Shown: positions 7,934 to 17,246, counted from the stretch's first letter. The stretch: 64,000 nucleotides of DNA from Bradyrhizobium roseum (GCF_030413175.1 NZ_CP129212.1:5618450-5682449), one strand, 5' to 3'. The notes: a model not told the origin generated them from the letters alone. Made by a program: numbers and translations.

Positions 7934-9253
7934 TTATTTCAACATCTCCGGCACGATCAGCCGCGGCAGGAACAATGACACACTCGGCCAGATGATCAGT
8001 GCGGCCAGCACCAGCAGCATCGGGATCAGCATGATCACCGTGTCCTTGAGCGCGTAGCGCAGCCGCACGCCCGCAATCGAGCAGGCGATCATCAGGCACA
8101 GGCCGTAGGGCGGCGTCACCAGCCCGAAGGCCAGCGACACGATCGAGATGATCGCAAACTGTACGGGGTGCAGGTCGACCGATTTCGCCAGCGGTTCGAG
8201 CACGGTGCCGACGATGATGATCGCCGGAATGGCGTCGAGAAAACACCCCACCACGAGGAAGCAGAACGAGATGAAGAAGCCGGCCCCGATCGCGCCCATG
8301 CCCCAGGTCGAGACGTTGGCCAGCAGTTCCTGCGGAATCCTGTAATAGGCCAAGAGCCAGCCGAAGGCGCTCGCGGTACCGATGCAAAACAGCGCGACGC
8401 CGGCGAGACGGCCGGTGTCCAGCAGCGCCTTGTAGAGCTGGCGCGCGCCGGTTTCGCGGTAGAAGAACGTCGATAGCGCAACGGAATAGAGCACTGCGAC
8501 GCATGCGGATTCGGTCGCAGTAAACCACCCCAGCAAAATGCCGCCGACAATGATGAACGGCGTCGTCAGCGCCGGTATCGACCGCAAGATCGCCCACCAC
8601 ATGTCCCGCCAGCTATCCTTCGGATAGGTCGGATAGCCGCGGCGCACGGCATAGACATGCACGGTCGCCATCTGTGCGCCCGCGATCAGCAATCCCGGCA
8701 CAATGCCGGCGAGGTACATCGCGGCGATCGAGGTCGAGATCAGCCCACCCCATACGATCATCAGAATCGAGGGCGGGATGATGACGGCGAGCACGGCGGA
8801 GACCGCCGTGATGGCGATGGAGAACGAAAGATCGTAGCCCTCCTTGGTTTGGGCATCGATGAAGATCTTGGACTGGCTCGCCGCGTCAGCGGTGGATGAG
8901 CCGGAGATGCCGGCAAAGAACACCGACAGCACAACATTGATCTGCGCCAGCGATCCCGGCCAGTGACCGACCATCGAGCGCGACAACGCGACCAGGCGGT
9001 CGGTGATGCCGCCGATGCTCATCAGGTTGGCAGTGAGAAGAAAGAACGGCACGGCGAGCAGAATAAACGAATTGTAGGCGTTGAAGGTCTCCTGCGCGAG
9101 CGTCATGATCGACAGGCGCGGCTCGATCAAAAGGACTGGCACGCAGGCCAGGCCGAGCGCAAAGGCGACCGGTACGCGGAAGATGAGCAGGCCGACGAAG
9201 ACCCCGAACAGGAGCATGGCGGCCTGTCCGGCAGAAAGAACATTGCCGCTCAT
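7934..9253 (-). CDS. dctM: TRAP transporter large permease (DctM)
   Basis: The 439-aa integral membrane transport subunit of a tripartite ATP-independent periplasmic transporter, which uses ion gradients to import organic acids or related solutes. It shows about a dozen hydrophobic spans and the DctM-type segments SKIFIDAQTKEGYDL and IIPPSILMIVWG. Its ATG overlaps the end of the small-permease gene by 4 bp, a sign of translational coupling. Substrate is not assignable; the binding protein belongs to the DctP family, which takes dicarboxylates, keto acids and aromatic acids. Confidence 0.92.
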   Translation of the reverse strand: MSGNVLSAGQAAMLLFGVFVGLLIFRVPVAFALGLACVPVLLIEPRLSIMTLAQETFNAYNSFILLAVPFFLLTANLMSIGGITDRLVALSRSMVGHWPGSLAQINVVLSVFFAGISGSSTADAASQSKIFIDAQTKEGYDLSFSIAITAVSAVLAVIIPPSILMIVWGGLISTSIAAMYLAGIVPGLLIAGAQMATVHVYAVRRGYPTYPKDSWRDMWWAILRSIPALTTPFIIVGGILLGWFTATESACVAVLYSVALSTFFYRETGARQLYKALLDTGRLAGVALFCIGTASAFGWLLAYYRIPQELLANVSTWGMGAIGAGFFISFCFLVVGCFLDAIPAIIIVGTVLEPLAKSVDLHPVQFAIISIVSLAFGLVTPPYGLCLMIACSIAGVRLRYALKDTVIMLIPMLLVLAALIIWPSVSLFLPRLIVPEMLK

Positions 9254-9765
9254 CGTCTTGCCCCAAACAGAATCCGCGCCTCGTCGAGAATTTGTTCACC
9301 CGCAAAAACGATCCACGTCACGCCCGCCGCCGGCCATGCGACGTGGATCATCCAGAGCGGCAGATCCGCCAGTTCCGACGTCCGGTTCCAGGCGAACCGC
9401 GTGAATTCGAGCCCGGCCCACACAAACACCACCGCCATCGCCAATATGCCGAGCCGAGCCATTATCCGCACGACGGCCTCACTCCGGCGCGACAGGTCGG
9501 GCCAGACATCGACCTCGAAATGCTGGGACTCCCTGATGCCGACCATGGCGCCGATCATGATGGTCCAAATGAACAGGAAGCGCGCCATCTCCTCGGTCCA
9601 GATGTAGGAGGGAATGAGCGGCGTGTAGCGCGAGATGATCTGCAGCGTGACCGGAATGACCAGGATGCCGACGCAGGCGGCGAGCAGCATTTCCAGTAAT
9701 TTGGCATAGGCCGCCGTCGCTCGGCGCCACAGCGACGGGTTTGGCGGCATCGACACTTCAGTCAT
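9250..9765 (-). CDS. dctQ: TRAP transporter small permease (DctQ)
   Basis: The 171-aa, four-helix membrane subunit that pairs with DctM. Hydrophobic segments begin near residues 20, 55, 95 and 135, and the WTEEMARFLFIWTIMIGA stretch is characteristic of DctQ proteins. It lies between dctP (81-bp gap containing a strong hairpin) and dctM (4-bp overlap), so the three form the standard TRAP operon read right to left. Confidence 0.92.
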   Translation of the reverse strand: MTEVSMPPNPSLWRRATAAYAKLLEMLLAACVGILVIPVTLQIISRYTPLIPSYIWTEEMARFLFIWTIMIGAMVGIRESQHFEVDVWPDLSRRSEAVVRIMARLGILAMAVVFVWAGLEFTRFAWNRTSELADLPLWMIHVAWPAAGVTWIVFAGEQILDEARILFGARR

Positions 9766-9790
9766 GAAAGCTCCGGGAGATAGCGATCAT

Positions 9791-9824
9791 GGAACGGGGC
9801 AAGCCGTCCGGCTTGCCCCGTTCC
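9791..9824 (-). terminator. Intercistronic hairpin between dctP and dctQ
   Basis: Arms GGAACGGGGCAAGCC (9791-9805) and GGCTTGCCCCGTTCC (9810-9824) pair perfectly around a GTCC loop. It follows the dctP stop by about 22 bp. Such a stem usually gives partial termination or 3'-end protection, raising the level of the binding protein over the permeases. Confidence 0.75.
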
Positions 9825-9846
9825 CCGCCGCGCGGCGTAACGGTCC

Positions 9847-10845
9847 TCAGGCGACGTTGATCTTCTCGAAGATGCCTTCGGCACCGATTTCCTTGGCATA
9901 AGTGGCCATCACGGGATCGGCGAGCTTCTTCATGGCGTCGCGCTCCTCGAACGGGACGCGCTTGAGCTTGCCGGCCTTCTCCAGCGTGTCGAGCTTGACG
10001 ACCTCCTCGCTCGACTCCAGTTGGCGGCCGTAATCGCCGGCCTCCTTGCCGGCCTTCATGATGGCGTCCTGCAAGTCCTTCGGCAGGGTCTTCAGCGTCT
10101 TCACCGAGAAACAGATCGGCCGGATCGACACCGCGTGCTGGGTCAGGTTGAGATGCGGCGCGACCTCATAGAACTTCATTGCCTCGACGCCGGCCGCCTC
10201 GTTCTCGCCGGCCGAGATCACGCCGTTCTGAATGGCGTTGTAGACTTCATTGTAGGCGATCACGGTCGGACTCATACCGACGGCTGCGAACGTCTTCGAC
10301 CAGATCGGCGCGCCCTGTACGCGGACCTTGAGACCCTTGAGATCGGCGATATTCTTGAGCGGCTTGTTGGCGAAGATGTTGCGGATGCCGCCGCCGGCAT
10401 AGCCGATCAGAACCACTTCAGCCTTGGCTGCGACCTCGTCAGCGATTGGCGCCAGAATGTTGGCTTCGACCACCTTGTTCATGTGCTCGATGCCCTTGAA
10501 CACGAATGGTGCGTCGATGAACGGCGCCGCCTTGGCAAAAGTCGACATGTGGGCCGGCGATACAATGCCGTAATCGACCGCCTTGCCCTGCGACATGTAC
10601 TCGAAATACTGCTTTTCGAGCCCGAGCGATGAATTCTTGTGCAGCGTGAAATTGATCGGCTTGCCGTAGTACTTCTTCACCAGTTCCTCGAACCGGATCA
10701 GCGCCCTATTGAAGGCGTGATCGTCGTTGAACTGCACGGCTCCGTTGAGCGTGACGGGCGCCTGCGCCCGCAGGATCGATGGCATCCCCAATGTGCCGGC
10801 AGCCGCGGTCGCACCAAGGCCGGCAAGTACGGTTCTTCGCTTCAT
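9847..10845 (-). CDS. dctP: TRAP transporter substrate-binding protein (DctP)
   Basis: Periplasmic binding protein (332 aa) of the TRAP system. The ATG at 10845 follows a strong ribosome site (GGGGAGAA) and opens a basic plus hydrophobic signal: MKRRTVLAGLGATAAAG, with cleavage probably after ILRAQA. The longer frame reaching 11007 has no signal logic and is rejected. The region VRVQGAPIWSKTFAAVGMSPTVIAYNEVYNAIQNG matches the DctP ligand-binding core, with the arginine of the V-R-V strand expected to bind a carboxylate. First gene of the TRAP operon. Confidence 0.9.
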   Translation of the reverse strand: MKRRTVLAGLGATAAAGTLGMPSILRAQAPVTLNGAVQFNDDHAFNRALIRFEELVKKYYGKPINFTLHKNSSLGLEKQYFEYMSQGKAVDYGIVSPAHMSTFAKAAPFIDAPFVFKGIEHMNKVVEANILAPIADEVAAKAEVVLIGYAGGGIRNIFANKPLKNIADLKGLKVRVQGAPIWSKTFAAVGMSPTVIAYNEVYNAIQNGVISAGENEAAGVEAMKFYEVAPHLNLTQHAVSIRPICFSVKTLKTLPKDLQDAIMKAGKEAGDYGRQLESSEEVVKLDTLEKAGKLKRVPFEERDAMKKLADPVMATYAKEIGAEGIFEKINVA

Positions 10846-11724
10846 GGCGTTTCTCCCCTGCAATGCCCGTCCCTTGTAAGCGGGACTTCGGCGTGGCCGT
10901 GACGCGGCCACTGTTGTAAAGCGTATGCAAAACAGCGCCGCTGTGGAAGCCAATTCAGGCAATACCCTGGGGCTAATCGGCCGCAGGCAGGAGGCCGATG
11001 ATTGCAATCATTCCGGCAAATCCGAACCGCAGCACATCGTCCAAGCCGGCGTCCCCTTCCGCAGCGGCGTCCATCGCGACCCGGCCGGCCCATCGGTGGC
11101 CTCCGCAACATCCGTGGCTTCGACCTTGCCGGCAATGGCGTGCGGAGGGCGCCGCTTTAGCCAAAAATGCTGGGCGACATCCGATTCCTGCCCCGCCTCC
11201 GGCATTAGGCGGCCTGCGAGATCCGCCGATTACCGGATCTTCCCGCCACAGATAGTCCAAAAACAAGACTGAACTTTGCTGCATTGTGTCAGACATCATC
11301 TCGCGCGGGCATTTCACAAAAATGCTCGCAGCTGTCGCGCCCGCATGCGCTGTGTGAGCGATCGCGTCTTGGCCGGCACCCCCGTAAAAATCCGGGGGTG
11401 GATCGCGACCTAGTAAGCATGCTGACTAAAATCTGTGACCTTTGAACTCGCGGTGGTTGTGGTTTGTCGAATATTTTGTCAAATATAGCGGGCGGGGCTT
11501 TTTCGAATTTTCGCCCCGGGCGCCGGCAGCTCTAGGTGGTTGGCGGCGCCGGTATCGGAGTGCTTCCCATGCGTGTCTGCGTTCGGTTAGCGTTCCGAGA
11601 CATCTCAGGATTCCTGAGGTTCTCATAACCTCACGTCTCGAAGTGACTTTGAACACGGCAGATACAGAAGAAGCTCTGACCAATTTTTGCCAGGGTTTCC
11701 CGATTGAAGGACGGTAAAACCAGA
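10846..11724. other. Long intergenic region upstream of dctP and the XRE gene
   Basis: About 880 bp without a convincing gene. Several short frames exist on both strands but none has a ribosome site, codon bias or recognisable product. It must hold the divergent promoters of dctP and the XRE regulator. An AT-richer patch at about 11450-11490 (TTTGTCGAATATTTTGTCAA) and a small GC-rich hairpin at 11377-11400 stand out. Confidence 0.6.
11377..11400. repeat. Short GC-rich inverted repeat
   Basis: CACCCCCG (11377-11384) and CGGGGGTG (11393-11400) pair around an 8-nt A/T-rich loop. It stands alone in the long intergenic region and may be a terminator or small-RNA stem; no function can be assigned. 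Confidence 0.4.
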
Positions 11725-12120
11725 ATGAACAGATCAGCAGCGAAGAAAATGAAGCAGCGCAGCGCCGGCAAACCCGATATTGAATTGGGCAAGCGGATTC
11801 GCCTGCGACGTGTGGAGCAGAAAATCTCCCAGGCAGAACTCGGCGACAAGCTCGGCGTCAGCTTCCAGCAAGTCCAGAAGTACGAGAAGGGCGTCAACCG
11901 CGTCGGCGCTGCCCGTCTGCAGCAGATCGCCACTGCGCTCGACGTTCCGGTCACGTTCTTCTACGACGGCGACGGCAAGGCCCGCGAAGTCGAGAGCCTT
12001 CTATTCCTGGACAGCGCGTTCAGCCTGCGGCTGCTGCGTGCCTACAGCAAGATCAAGGACCAGACCGTTCAGCGTCAGCTGGTGTCCCTGATGGAATCGA
12101 TCGCGGCCAACGAAGGCTAA
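11725..12120 (+). CDS. XRE-family helix-turn-helix regulator
   Basis: A 131-aa DNA-binding protein of the Cro/CI (XRE) family. After a lysine-rich N-terminus, residues about 20-75 form the HTH domain: GKRIRLRR, then ISQAELGDKLGVSFQQVQKYEKG, then LQQIATALDVPVTFFYDG. The C-terminal 50 residues are a short helical tail with ESLLFLDSAFSLRLLRAYSKI. This size and layout recur in rhizobial housekeeping-type regulators of unassigned role. ATG at 11725 is preferred to the in-frame ATG at 11704 because the former begins the basic leader. No adjacent target is obvious. Confidence 0.85.
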   Translation: MNRSAAKKMKQRSAGKPDIELGKRIRLRRVEQKISQAELGDKLGVSFQQVQKYEKGVNRVGAARLQQIATALDVPVTFFYDGDGKAREVESLLFLDSAFSLRLLRAYSKIKDQTVQRQLVSLMESIAANEG

Positions 12121-12464
12121 GCACCTATCGCGCCTTGATCGCAGCACCGCGGACCCGTTTCAGTTGCGCGAGAAATCGCCGGGTAGCCTGTTGCTGCGCT
12201 AGGCCTGATCTTGATCTGCCGGGAGATCAGCGCATCGCCGCCGCCGCTGACAATTCCGGTCAATCGCGACAACCAAGTCCTGAATAGATGGCCTCGCAAG
12301 CGCGAGGCATTAAAGCCATTCGCCGAACAGGGTTCCGCCGAGCACGCGCACCTTCCATTTTTTCCCGATCCGACGCCGACGTAACTGCAAAGCCCTCCGA
12401 CTGTAAAACTGCCATCGACCCGGCCCGGACGCCCCCTTGCCGGCGGCGGGCGAAACGTTCCTTC

Positions 12465-12949
12465 GCCTCGCTCCGCCCGGACACGCCTTGCGAACGGGCC
12501 AAGATGCGCAACTGGATCCGGCACGTCGACGGGTTGATCGGCAATCTGATCATCTTCAACTGGCAGCACCATCTGGCCGACCGCGTCGCAATGGTCGGAT
12601 CAGGAACTCGCCGAGACGCTGAAGAACATCCCGATCAAGCAACGGCAGGAGGCCTGGCTGCGGGCCGCGCGAACCCTGTACCGAGGAGGAGCGCGACGCG
12701 GCGCGATCCAGGCTGGTCGCGCTGCTCGACGAGATGGAATGGGCGCTCGAGACCTCCGGATGGCCGGTGGGCAAGGCCTAGTCGACCGCCGGCATCGTCG
12801 CGGTCCCCTTCGTCAAGCGCATCGACGAGGAGATCGCGCCGGATGAAACCACCGAGAAGAAACATCCACGCGTTGCTGCGTGGTGGATTAGACTGAAAGC
12901 GCGACCGACTTACGCCCAGGCGAATTTCGGCCCTTTCGTTGATTTCTGA
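12465..12949 (+). pseudogene. Remnant of a glutathione S-transferase C-terminal domain
   Basis: Read across three frames, this stretch gives a coherent GST alpha-helical domain. Frame one has PCERAKMRNWIRHVDGLIGN and IFNWQHHLA; a second frame continues with QWSDQELAETLKNIPIKQ and EAWLRAARTLY; a third has TEEERDAARSRLVALLDEME, then an in-frame TAG at 12779-12781, then STAGIVAVPFVKRIDEEIAP and KHPRVAAWWIRLKARPTYAQ, ending in FGPFVDF and a TGA at 12947. So there are at least two frameshifts and one stop, and the N-terminal thioredoxin fold is missing. It ends 18 bp before the crotonase gene. The 202-aa frame open across this DNA is not a real protein. Confidence 0.7.
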
Positions 12950-12967
12950 ACCGGACTGGATACCTCG

Positions 12968-13789
12968 ATGCTGGACACCCCGAACAACGCCAAGACCTCG
13001 CATGCCGACGGCAAGATTCTGCAAGCCGTCAGCGACGGCGTCGGCGTCATCACCTTCAACAACCCCGACAAACGCAATGCGATGTCGCTCGAGATGTGGG
13101 AAGGTCTTGGCGAGGCGCTGACCGCCCTCCGCGACAATCCCGATGTGCGCGTCGTGATCCTGGTCGGCGCCGGCGACAAGGCGTTCGTCTCGGGGGCCGA
13201 TATCAGCCAGTTCGAAAAGACCCGCCACAATGCGGCAGCCTCGGAAGAATATTCGAAACGCAGCGAGGCGCAGCGGGCGCTACTGGCGAGTTACCCGAAG
13301 CCGACGATCGCCTGCATCCGCGGCTTCTGTCTTGGCGGCGGCATGCAGGTCGCGATGCTCACCGACATGCGCCTCGCCTCCGACAACAGCCAGTTCGGCA
13401 TTCCCGCCGCAAAACTCGGAATCGCCTACGGCTATGACGGCCTCAAGCATCTGGTTTCGCTGGTCGGGCCATCCTGGGCGCGACTCATGATGTATACAGG
13501 GATGCGGATCGATGCTGCGGAAGCGTTACGGATCGGATTGGTCGACCGCATGCTGCCGGACGTGGAATTATGGGACGCCACGATGGAGATCGCGCGCACC
13601 ATCTCCGGCAACGCGCCGCTGGCGATCAAGGCCGCCAAGATCACGATTGCCGAAGTCTTGAACGACGAAAGCAAGCGCGACATGGACGCGATCAAGAAGA
13701 TCGGCATGGCCTGCATGGACAGCGACGATTTCCGTGAAGGCCGGACGGCCTTCATGGAAAAGCGCAAGCCGCAGTTCAAGGGGAAGTAA
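12968..13789 (+). CDS. Crotonase-superfamily (enoyl-CoA hydratase-like) protein
   Basis: A 273-aa acyl-CoA-processing enzyme of the crotonase fold. The oxyanion-hole elements are present: FVSGADI (residues 73-79) and GFCLGGGMQ (119-127). Aligning by eye to mitochondrial enoyl-CoA hydratase, both acid-base glutamates are absent: the first falls at Ala147 (GIPAAKLG) and the second at Leu173 (WARLMMYTG). That argues against simple hydratase chemistry and for a decarboxylase, isomerase, hydrolase or other crotonase reaction. It lies just after a dead GST gene and convergent to a dehydrogenase gene, with a palindromic repeat in between. Confidence 0.85.
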   Translation: MLDTPNNAKTSHADGKILQAVSDGVGVITFNNPDKRNAMSLEMWEGLGEALTALRDNPDVRVVILVGAGDKAFVSGADISQFEKTRHNAAASEEYSKRSEAQRALLASYPKPTIACIRGFCLGGGMQVAMLTDMRLASDNSQFGIPAAKLGIAYGYDGLKHLVSLVGPSWARLMMYTGMRIDAAEALRIGLVDRMLPDVELWDATMEIARTISGNAPLAIKAAKITIAEVLNDESKRDMDAIKKIGMACMDSDDFREGRTAFMEKRKPQFKGK

Positions 13790-13798
13790 ATCGGCTTT

Positions 13799-13885
13799 CG
13801 TCATGGCCCGGCTTGTCCCGGCCACCCACATCTCACGTTGCCGAAGCACCAGACGTGGATGCCCGGCACAAGGCCGGGCATGATG
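13799..13885. repeat. Bradyrhizobium-type palindromic repeat (REP-like)
   Basis: Facing half-elements CATGGCCCGGCTTGTCCCGG and GTGGATGCCCGGCACAAGGC. It fills the gap between the convergent crotonase and dehydrogenase genes and probably serves as a bidirectional 3' structure. Confidence 0.75.
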
Positions 13886-13896
13886 GCGAGTTGGTG

Positions 13897-14979
13897 TTAC
13901 AGCGCCGCCAGCACCGCCCTTGTGATATCCGCGGTGCCGTTGCTGCCGCCAAACTCCATCGGCTTGATCGCTCCCGCATAGGCCTTGTCGACCGCGCGTT
14001 CGATGCGCTCGCCGGCTTCGGCCGCGCTTTCCAAGCCGTGCTTGTCGGCGAGCCAGTCCAGCATCATCGCGGAAGACAGGATCATCGCGGTCGGGTTGGC
14101 CTTGCCCTGCCCCATGATGTCAGGCGCGGTGCCGTGGCAGGGCTGGAACACGGCGTAGCGGTCGCCGATATCGGCTGAGGGAGCCATGCCCAGGCCGCCG
14201 ATCAGGCCGGCGGCAAGGTCGGAGAGAATGTCGCCGAACATGTTCTCCGTCACCATGACGTCGAAGTCCCAGGGACGCTTCACCATCATCAGCGAGCAGG
14301 CGTCGACATAGACCCGGTCGGTCTTGACATCGGGATGCCGCTTGGCGGCTTCGTCGAATATCCCGCGAAAGAACGCGAACGCCCTGAATACGTTGGCCTT
14401 GTCGACGCAGGTCAGGCCGCCATGGGTCTTGCCGCGCGCCTTGCGGCGTTCGGCGAGACGGAACGAGAACTCGAACAGCCGCTCCGAGGTCTTGCGCGTG
14501 ATCACCAGCGTCTCGCGCGCCTCGGTGTCGGTCACCACGCCCTTGCCCATCGAGGCGAACAGGCCTTCGGTCGATTCCCGGATCAGCACCAGGTCGATGC
14601 CGCGCTTGTCAGCGCCGACGATCGGGCTCGGCACGCCCGGAACGAGCCGTGCCGGACGCACACCGGCATAGAGGTCGAAGTGGAAGCGCAGCTCAATCTG
14701 CGGCGCAATTTCGGTGTTATCAGGGTAGCGCACTGACGGCAGGCCGCAGGCGCCGAGCAGGATGGCGTCCGCTTCCTCGCATAACCGGATCGTCGAGTCC
14801 GGCATCGATTTGCCTGTCGCCAGATAATTATTGGCGCCGGCAGGGGCATCGGTGAAGCGGAATTTGAGGTCCGAGGTTGCTTCGATCTTGCGCAGGACTT
14901 CCAGCGCCGGCGCCATCACTTCCGGGCCGATGCCATCGCCGCCGAGCACGGCGATGTGGAGGGCGTTGTTTGCGGACAT
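13897..14979 (-). CDS. Isopropylmalate/isocitrate dehydrogenase-family beta-decarboxylating dehydrogenase
   Basis: NAD(P)-dependent oxidative decarboxylase of a 2-hydroxyacid (360 aa, usual for LeuB and tartrate dehydrogenase). Features are the N-terminal [10 protein letters not shown], the substrate loop with [14 protein letters not shown], the Lys-Asp pair near CVDKANVF and [14 protein letters not shown], metal-site [20 protein letters not shown] and the nucleotide-binding [15 protein letters not shown]. No leuCD genes are next to it, and it sits in a catabolic-looking area with an alcohol dehydrogenase, so it may act on tartrate or another beta-substituted malate rather than in leucine synthesis. 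Confidence 0.87.
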   Translation of the reverse strand: MSANNALHIAVLGGDGIGPEVMAPALEVLRKIEATSDLKFRFTDAPAGANNYLATGKSMPDSTIRLCEEADAILLGACGLPSVRYPDNTEIAPQIELRFHFDLYAGVRPARLVPGVPSPIVGADKRGIDLVLIRESTEGLFASMGKGVVTDTEARETLVITRKTSERLFEFSFRLAERRKARGKTHGGLTCVDKANVFRAFAFFRGIFDEAAKRHPDVKTDRVYVDACSLMMVKRPWDFDVMVTENMFGDILSDLAAGLIGGLGMAPSADIGDRYAVFQPCHGTAPDIMGQGKANPTAMILSSAMMLDWLADKHGLESAAEAGERIERAVDKAYAGAIKPMEFGGSNGTADITRAVLAAL

Positions 14980-15011
14980 GGGGAATACCTTGAAAGACAG
15001 AAATTAGGTAC

Positions 15012-15079
15012 CGTCATTGCAAGCGAAGCGCAGCAATCCATTTCACGGCACAACGGATGGATTGCTTCGCTCGCAACAA
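15012..15079. repeat. Second type of palindromic repeat (GCAAGCGAAGC family)
   Basis: Facing copies GCAAGCGAAGCGCAGCAATC (from 15019) and GGATTGCTTCGCTCGCAA (ending near 15076). Elements of this form are common between genes in Bradyrhizobium genomes. It occupies the gap between the two dehydrogenase genes. Confidence 0.7.
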
Positions 15080-15097
15080 CGGCAGCAACAGCGAGCG

Positions 15098-16168
15098 CTA
15101 CGGCGTCAGCACCGCGCGGCCGACGAGCTTGCCTTTCTGCAGGTCCATCAAGGCTTCATTGGCTTTCGCCAGCGGCATCGTCGTGACCGGAATCGGCTCG
15201 ATCATCTTGTTGCGGACGAGGTCGAGCAGTTCCGCGGTTTCGCGCAGATTGCCGACATAGCTGCCCTGGATCGTGATCGCCTTGATCGGAATCAGCGGCA
15301 GTGCCCACGGCGCGCCGCCGCCGAACAGGCCGACGATGACGAGCTTGCCGCCCTTGGTCAGGCAATCGAAGCCGAGTTGGGTGGTCTGCGCATTGCCGAC
15401 GAGATCGATCACGGCGCGAATCGGTCCGCCGGCCGCCTTGGCCAATTGCTCCAGCGCATCCGGCGCCTTGCCGTCGACGGTGGCGAGCGCCCCGGCGGCT
15501 TCCGCGGCCTCGCGCTTGCGGGCGTCGATATCGACGACGATGGCGCCCTTGCCGCCCATCGCCTTCAACAGCGAGAGCGCCATCAGGCCCAGCCCACCGG
15601 CGCCGAAGATGACGATCGGTGAATTGAAGGCGAAGTCCACCTTCTTCAGCGCGCTGTAGGTGGTGACGCCGGAACAGGCATACGGCGCCGCCGTGACGGG
15701 ATCGAGCCCTTTCAGGTTCAACAGATATTTCGGATTCGGCACCGTCATGTAATCGGCATAGCCACCATCGCAATAAACGCCGAGCGAGTTCGGCTTGACG
15801 ACGCACATGTTCTCGTCGCCGCCGACGCACGTCGCGCATTTGCCGCAGCCGAGCCAGGGATAGACCAGCGCAACGTCCCCTACCTTGAGGTCGCCCTTGT
15901 CGGCGGCGGAGGCGTCAGGTCCGAACGCCACCACCTCGCCGACCGTCTCGTGTCCCATCGTGCGCGGCAGCGACACGCCGCGGTCCTTCAGCGACAGCGG
16001 CTTGCGGCCGTGGCCGAGATCATAGCCGCCTTCCCAGATGTGAAGGTCGCTGTGGCAGACGCCCGCCGCCTTTACCTTGATCAGAACCTGCGTGCCCGTC
16101 GGCTGCGGCGTCTCCTGATCCACCTCTTTCAGCGGTGCGTTGAACTCGGCGACCTGAAAGCTCTTCAT
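15098..16168 (-). CDS. Zinc-dependent alcohol dehydrogenase (MDR family)
   Basis: NAD(P)-dependent medium-chain dehydrogenase (356 aa). Catalytic zinc ligands are Cys in GVCHSDLH and His in GHETVGEV; the structural zinc loop is complete as CGKCATCVGGDENMC. The Rossmann motif GAGGLGLMALSLLKAMG follows and ends with an acidic residue (VVDID), suggesting NAD+. The start at 16168 has GGGAGAG upstream; the longer frame to 16231 lacks a site. It is read in the same direction as the peptide-transport operon and starts 97 bp after its last gene. Substrate unknown. Confidence 0.88.
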   Translation of the reverse strand: MKSFQVAEFNAPLKEVDQETPQPTGTQVLIKVKAAGVCHSDLHIWEGGYDLGHGRKPLSLKDRGVSLPRTMGHETVGEVVAFGPDASAADKGDLKVGDVALVYPWLGCGKCATCVGGDENMCVVKPNSLGVYCDGGYADYMTVPNPKYLLNLKGLDPVTAAPYACSGVTTYSALKKVDFAFNSPIVIFGAGGLGLMALSLLKAMGGKGAIVVDIDARKREAAEAAGALATVDGKAPDALEQLAKAAGGPIRAVIDLVGNAQTTQLGFDCLTKGGKLVIVGLFGGGAPWALPLIPIKAITIQGSYVGNLRETAELLDLVRNKMIEPIPVTTMPLAKANEALMDLQKGKLVGRAVLTP

Positions 16169-16265
16169 CGCTTCTCTCCCGTGATTCTTGGTCTTGGACG
16201 CAAACACTCGGGCGGACACTGCCACGTCCATCCCATCGAGACAAACGCTGCCGGTTCTCCGGTAT

Positions 16266-17246
16266 TCAGATCAGCGGATGATGGCACGCCACGAACTGAT
16301 CCGGCGCCACCGCGCGCAGTTCGGGCATCTCGTCGCGGCATCGCTGATCGGCGCGGGGGCAGCGGGTGCGGAACCGGCAGCCGGACGGCGGTGCGATCGG
16401 CGATGGCGGCTCTCCGACCGGCACGGTCTCGGTGGGGCGGACGTCGGGGTCCGGCACCGGGATGGCCTCGATCAGCAGCGCGGTATAGGGATGCGCCGGC
16501 CGGGCGAAGAGCTGTTCGGAGGGGCCGACCTCGCACAATCGGCCGAGATACATCACTGCCACCCGGTCGCTCACCGCCTTCACTACCGCGAGGTCGTGCG
16601 CGATGAACAGCAGCGTCAATCCGAAGCGGCCCTTCATCTCCTCCAGCAGATTGAGGATCTGGGCGCGGATCGACACGTCGAGCGCGGATACCGGCTCGTC
16701 GCAGACGATGAACTCCGGATTGAGAATGAGAGCGCGCGCGATGCAGATGCGTTGGCACTGCCCGCCGGAGAACTCGTGCGGCAGCCGCCCCACGACCAGG
16801 TTCGGGTCGAGCCCGACCGCGCTCAGCACCTCGTGGACCTGTTGCTCGCGCTTCCTGGGATCCTTGACACCCGCAATCACCAGCGGCTCGGCGACGATGT
16901 CGCCGATCTTGCGGCGCGGGTTCAGCGAGGCAATCGGATCCTGGAAGATCAGTTGCACGCGCCGGCGCATCTGGCGCAAGGCATCGCCCTGCATCGTCGT
17001 GAGATCATGACCGTCGAACAGGACCCGCCCCGAGGTCGGCCGCCGCAACTGCAGCACCGCGCGGCCCAGCGTCGATTTTCCGCAGCCGGATTCACCGACC
17101 AAGCCCAAGGTCTCGCCGCGGGCAATCTGCAGGGATACGCCGGACACGGCATGAACGATCTTGGCGCCGACGGGGTATTCCACCACCAGATCGTCGACGT
17201 CGAGCAGCGGTTCATTTGAAGCGACCGACACAGCTTGCAGCATCAT
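16266..17246 (-). CDS. dppF: Peptide-type ABC transporter ATP-binding protein (DppF/OppF)
   Basis: Second ATPase (326 aa) of an oligopeptide/nickel-type importer. Motifs: Walker A GESGCGKST, signature FSGGQCQRICIARAL, Walker B FIVCDEPVSALD, and the C-terminal oligopeptide-ABC extension with the cysteine cluster GCRFRTRCPRADQRC typical of this family. Its ATG overlaps the previous ATPase stop (ATGA), and it ends the five-gene operon. Confidence 0.9.
   Translation of the reverse strand: MMLQAVSVASNEPLLDVDDLVVEYPVGAKIVHAVSGVSLQIARGETLGLVGESGCGKSTLGRAVLQLRRPTSGRVLFDGHDLTTMQGDALRQMRRRVQLIFQDPIASLNPRRKIGDIVAEPLVIAGVKDPRKREQQVHEVLSAVGLDPNLVVGRLPHEFSGGQCQRICIARALILNPEFIVCDEPVSALDVSIRAQILNLLEEMKGRFGLTLLFIAHDLAVVKAVSDRVAVMYLGRLCEVGPSEQLFARPAHPYTALLIEAIPVPDPDVRPTETVPVGEPPSPIAPPSGCRFRTRCPRADQRCRDEMPELRAVAPDQFVACHHPLI

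Noticed and set aside
12288..12896. 202-aa open frame
   Set aside because: Only its middle third resembles a protein (GST); the rest is low-complexity Arg/Ser/Pro, so it is part of a frameshifted pseudogene.
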